Source: an uncultured Ruminococcus sp. (GTDB lineage Bacteria; Bacillota; Clostridia; Oscillospirales; Ruminococcaceae). From it: a stretch of DNA of 5,327 nt. The translations under genes and the position numbers were made by a program. Positions 5,054-5,327 of the stretch are shown piece after piece; positions within the stretch are counted from its first letter, which is position 1; each line of letters begins with the position of its first letter. The DNA lies in NCBI GenBank assembly GCA_947176565.1, contig CAMWRC010000107.1:1-5327 (forward strand), given 5' to 3'. The notes under the pieces are model-generated. The model was not told where the DNA came from. It ran no database searches and worked only from the letters and a program-made list of their open reading frames with translations.

Positions 5054-5327
5054 GTGAAAAATCTTAACAGAATATTTATGACATTATCCGCATTTGCTCT
5101 TTCTCTCTCTGCTGCCGGCTGTTCACAATCCGGGTCTTTCTCTACGGGATTCGGACTGAAATCAGACCCCGAAAAAGTAAAATATGACTGGCAGAAACCC
5201 TATCAGGAACAAATCAGCAGCTTCATTGCATCAGATGAGTTTTCTGACGATTCAGAAAACGGCTCGGCATTCGACCTGTTCGACATCACTGGCGACGGTC
5301 AGCCGGAACTTATAATCTCTCCGGACA
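5054..5327 (+). CDS. N-terminus of secreted lipoprotein with a GDGxPEL motif, cut by window edge
   Basis: The frame opens at GTG 5054 with GGAGTG (5041-5046) upstream, and 91 codons remain open to the right edge. Residues 1-22 are a signal peptide: a basic start (MKNLNR), a hydrophobic core and LSAAG before C23, a lipobox that is slightly atypical with Ala at -3. C23 should be lipidated by Lgt after LspA-type processing, anchoring the protein on the outer face of the membrane. The mature part begins with a Ser/Gly-rich linker. Residues 77-86, DITGDGQPEL, form a D-x-x-GDG-x-x-EL element, seen in calcium-binding or propeller-like repeats of Ruminococcus secreted proteins. It is divergent from the protease operon and has its own promoter. 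The function of the full protein is unknown. Confidence 0.8.
   Translation, partial: MKNLNRIFMTLSAFALSLSAAGCSQSGSFSTGFGLKSDPEKVKYDWQKPYQEQISSFIASDEFSDDSENGSAFDLFDITGDGQPELIISPD

Overview
The window looks like a chromosomal segment of an AT-rich, anaerobic Gram-positive bacterium of the Clostridia, probably Ruminococcus or a related Oscillospiraceae. That placement is an inference. It rests on the AGGAG/AGGTG-type ribosome sites, sigma-A promoters of the TTGACA-17-TGnTATAAT kind, a SpoIVFB-like site-2 protease, a 7TM-PAS-GGDEF-EAL protein, and a lipoprotein with a D-x-x-GDGxPEL repeat of a kind common in Ruminococcus. No mobile element, CRISPR array, tRNA or rRNA was seen.

Layout. Everything from about 4876 down to 1 is on the minus strand. 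Reading that transcript 5' to 3': a 99-residue single-span membrane protein with a TTG start (4876-4577); an overlapping 158-residue M50 metalloprotease (4584-4108); a strong promoter (4096-4068) with a structured leader; a 769-residue membrane c-di-GMP protein with a degenerate GGDEF and an intact EAL domain (3972-1663); a 206-base spacer that appears to hold an erm-type translational attenuator with a 12-codon leader peptide; a 435-residue MFS drug-efflux-type transporter (1456-149); and the N-terminus of a further small membrane protein (111 down to the left edge). On the plus strand, a lipoprotein gene starts at 5054 from its own promoter (4969-4997), divergent from the protease pair, and runs off the right edge.

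How they fit. The 99-residue protein and the protease overlap by 8 bases and look like a minimal SpoIVFA/SpoIVFB-type pair: a membrane partner without its LytM domain and a protease without its CBS domain. The EAL protein probably lowers c-di-GMP, with the 7TM and PAS regions as sensors.

The most interesting region is 1457-1662. A tiny ORF (MILIIAEALCRC) with a near-perfect Shine-Dalgarno site lies ahead of the Mef-like transporter. Its last codons form one arm of an 11-bp hairpin. A downstream segment can pair either with the other arm of that hairpin or with the transporter's own ribosome site. This 1:2 / 3:4 versus 2:3 logic is that of drug-inducible ermC-type attenuators. It was worked out by hand from the sequence and needs folding and comparative tests.
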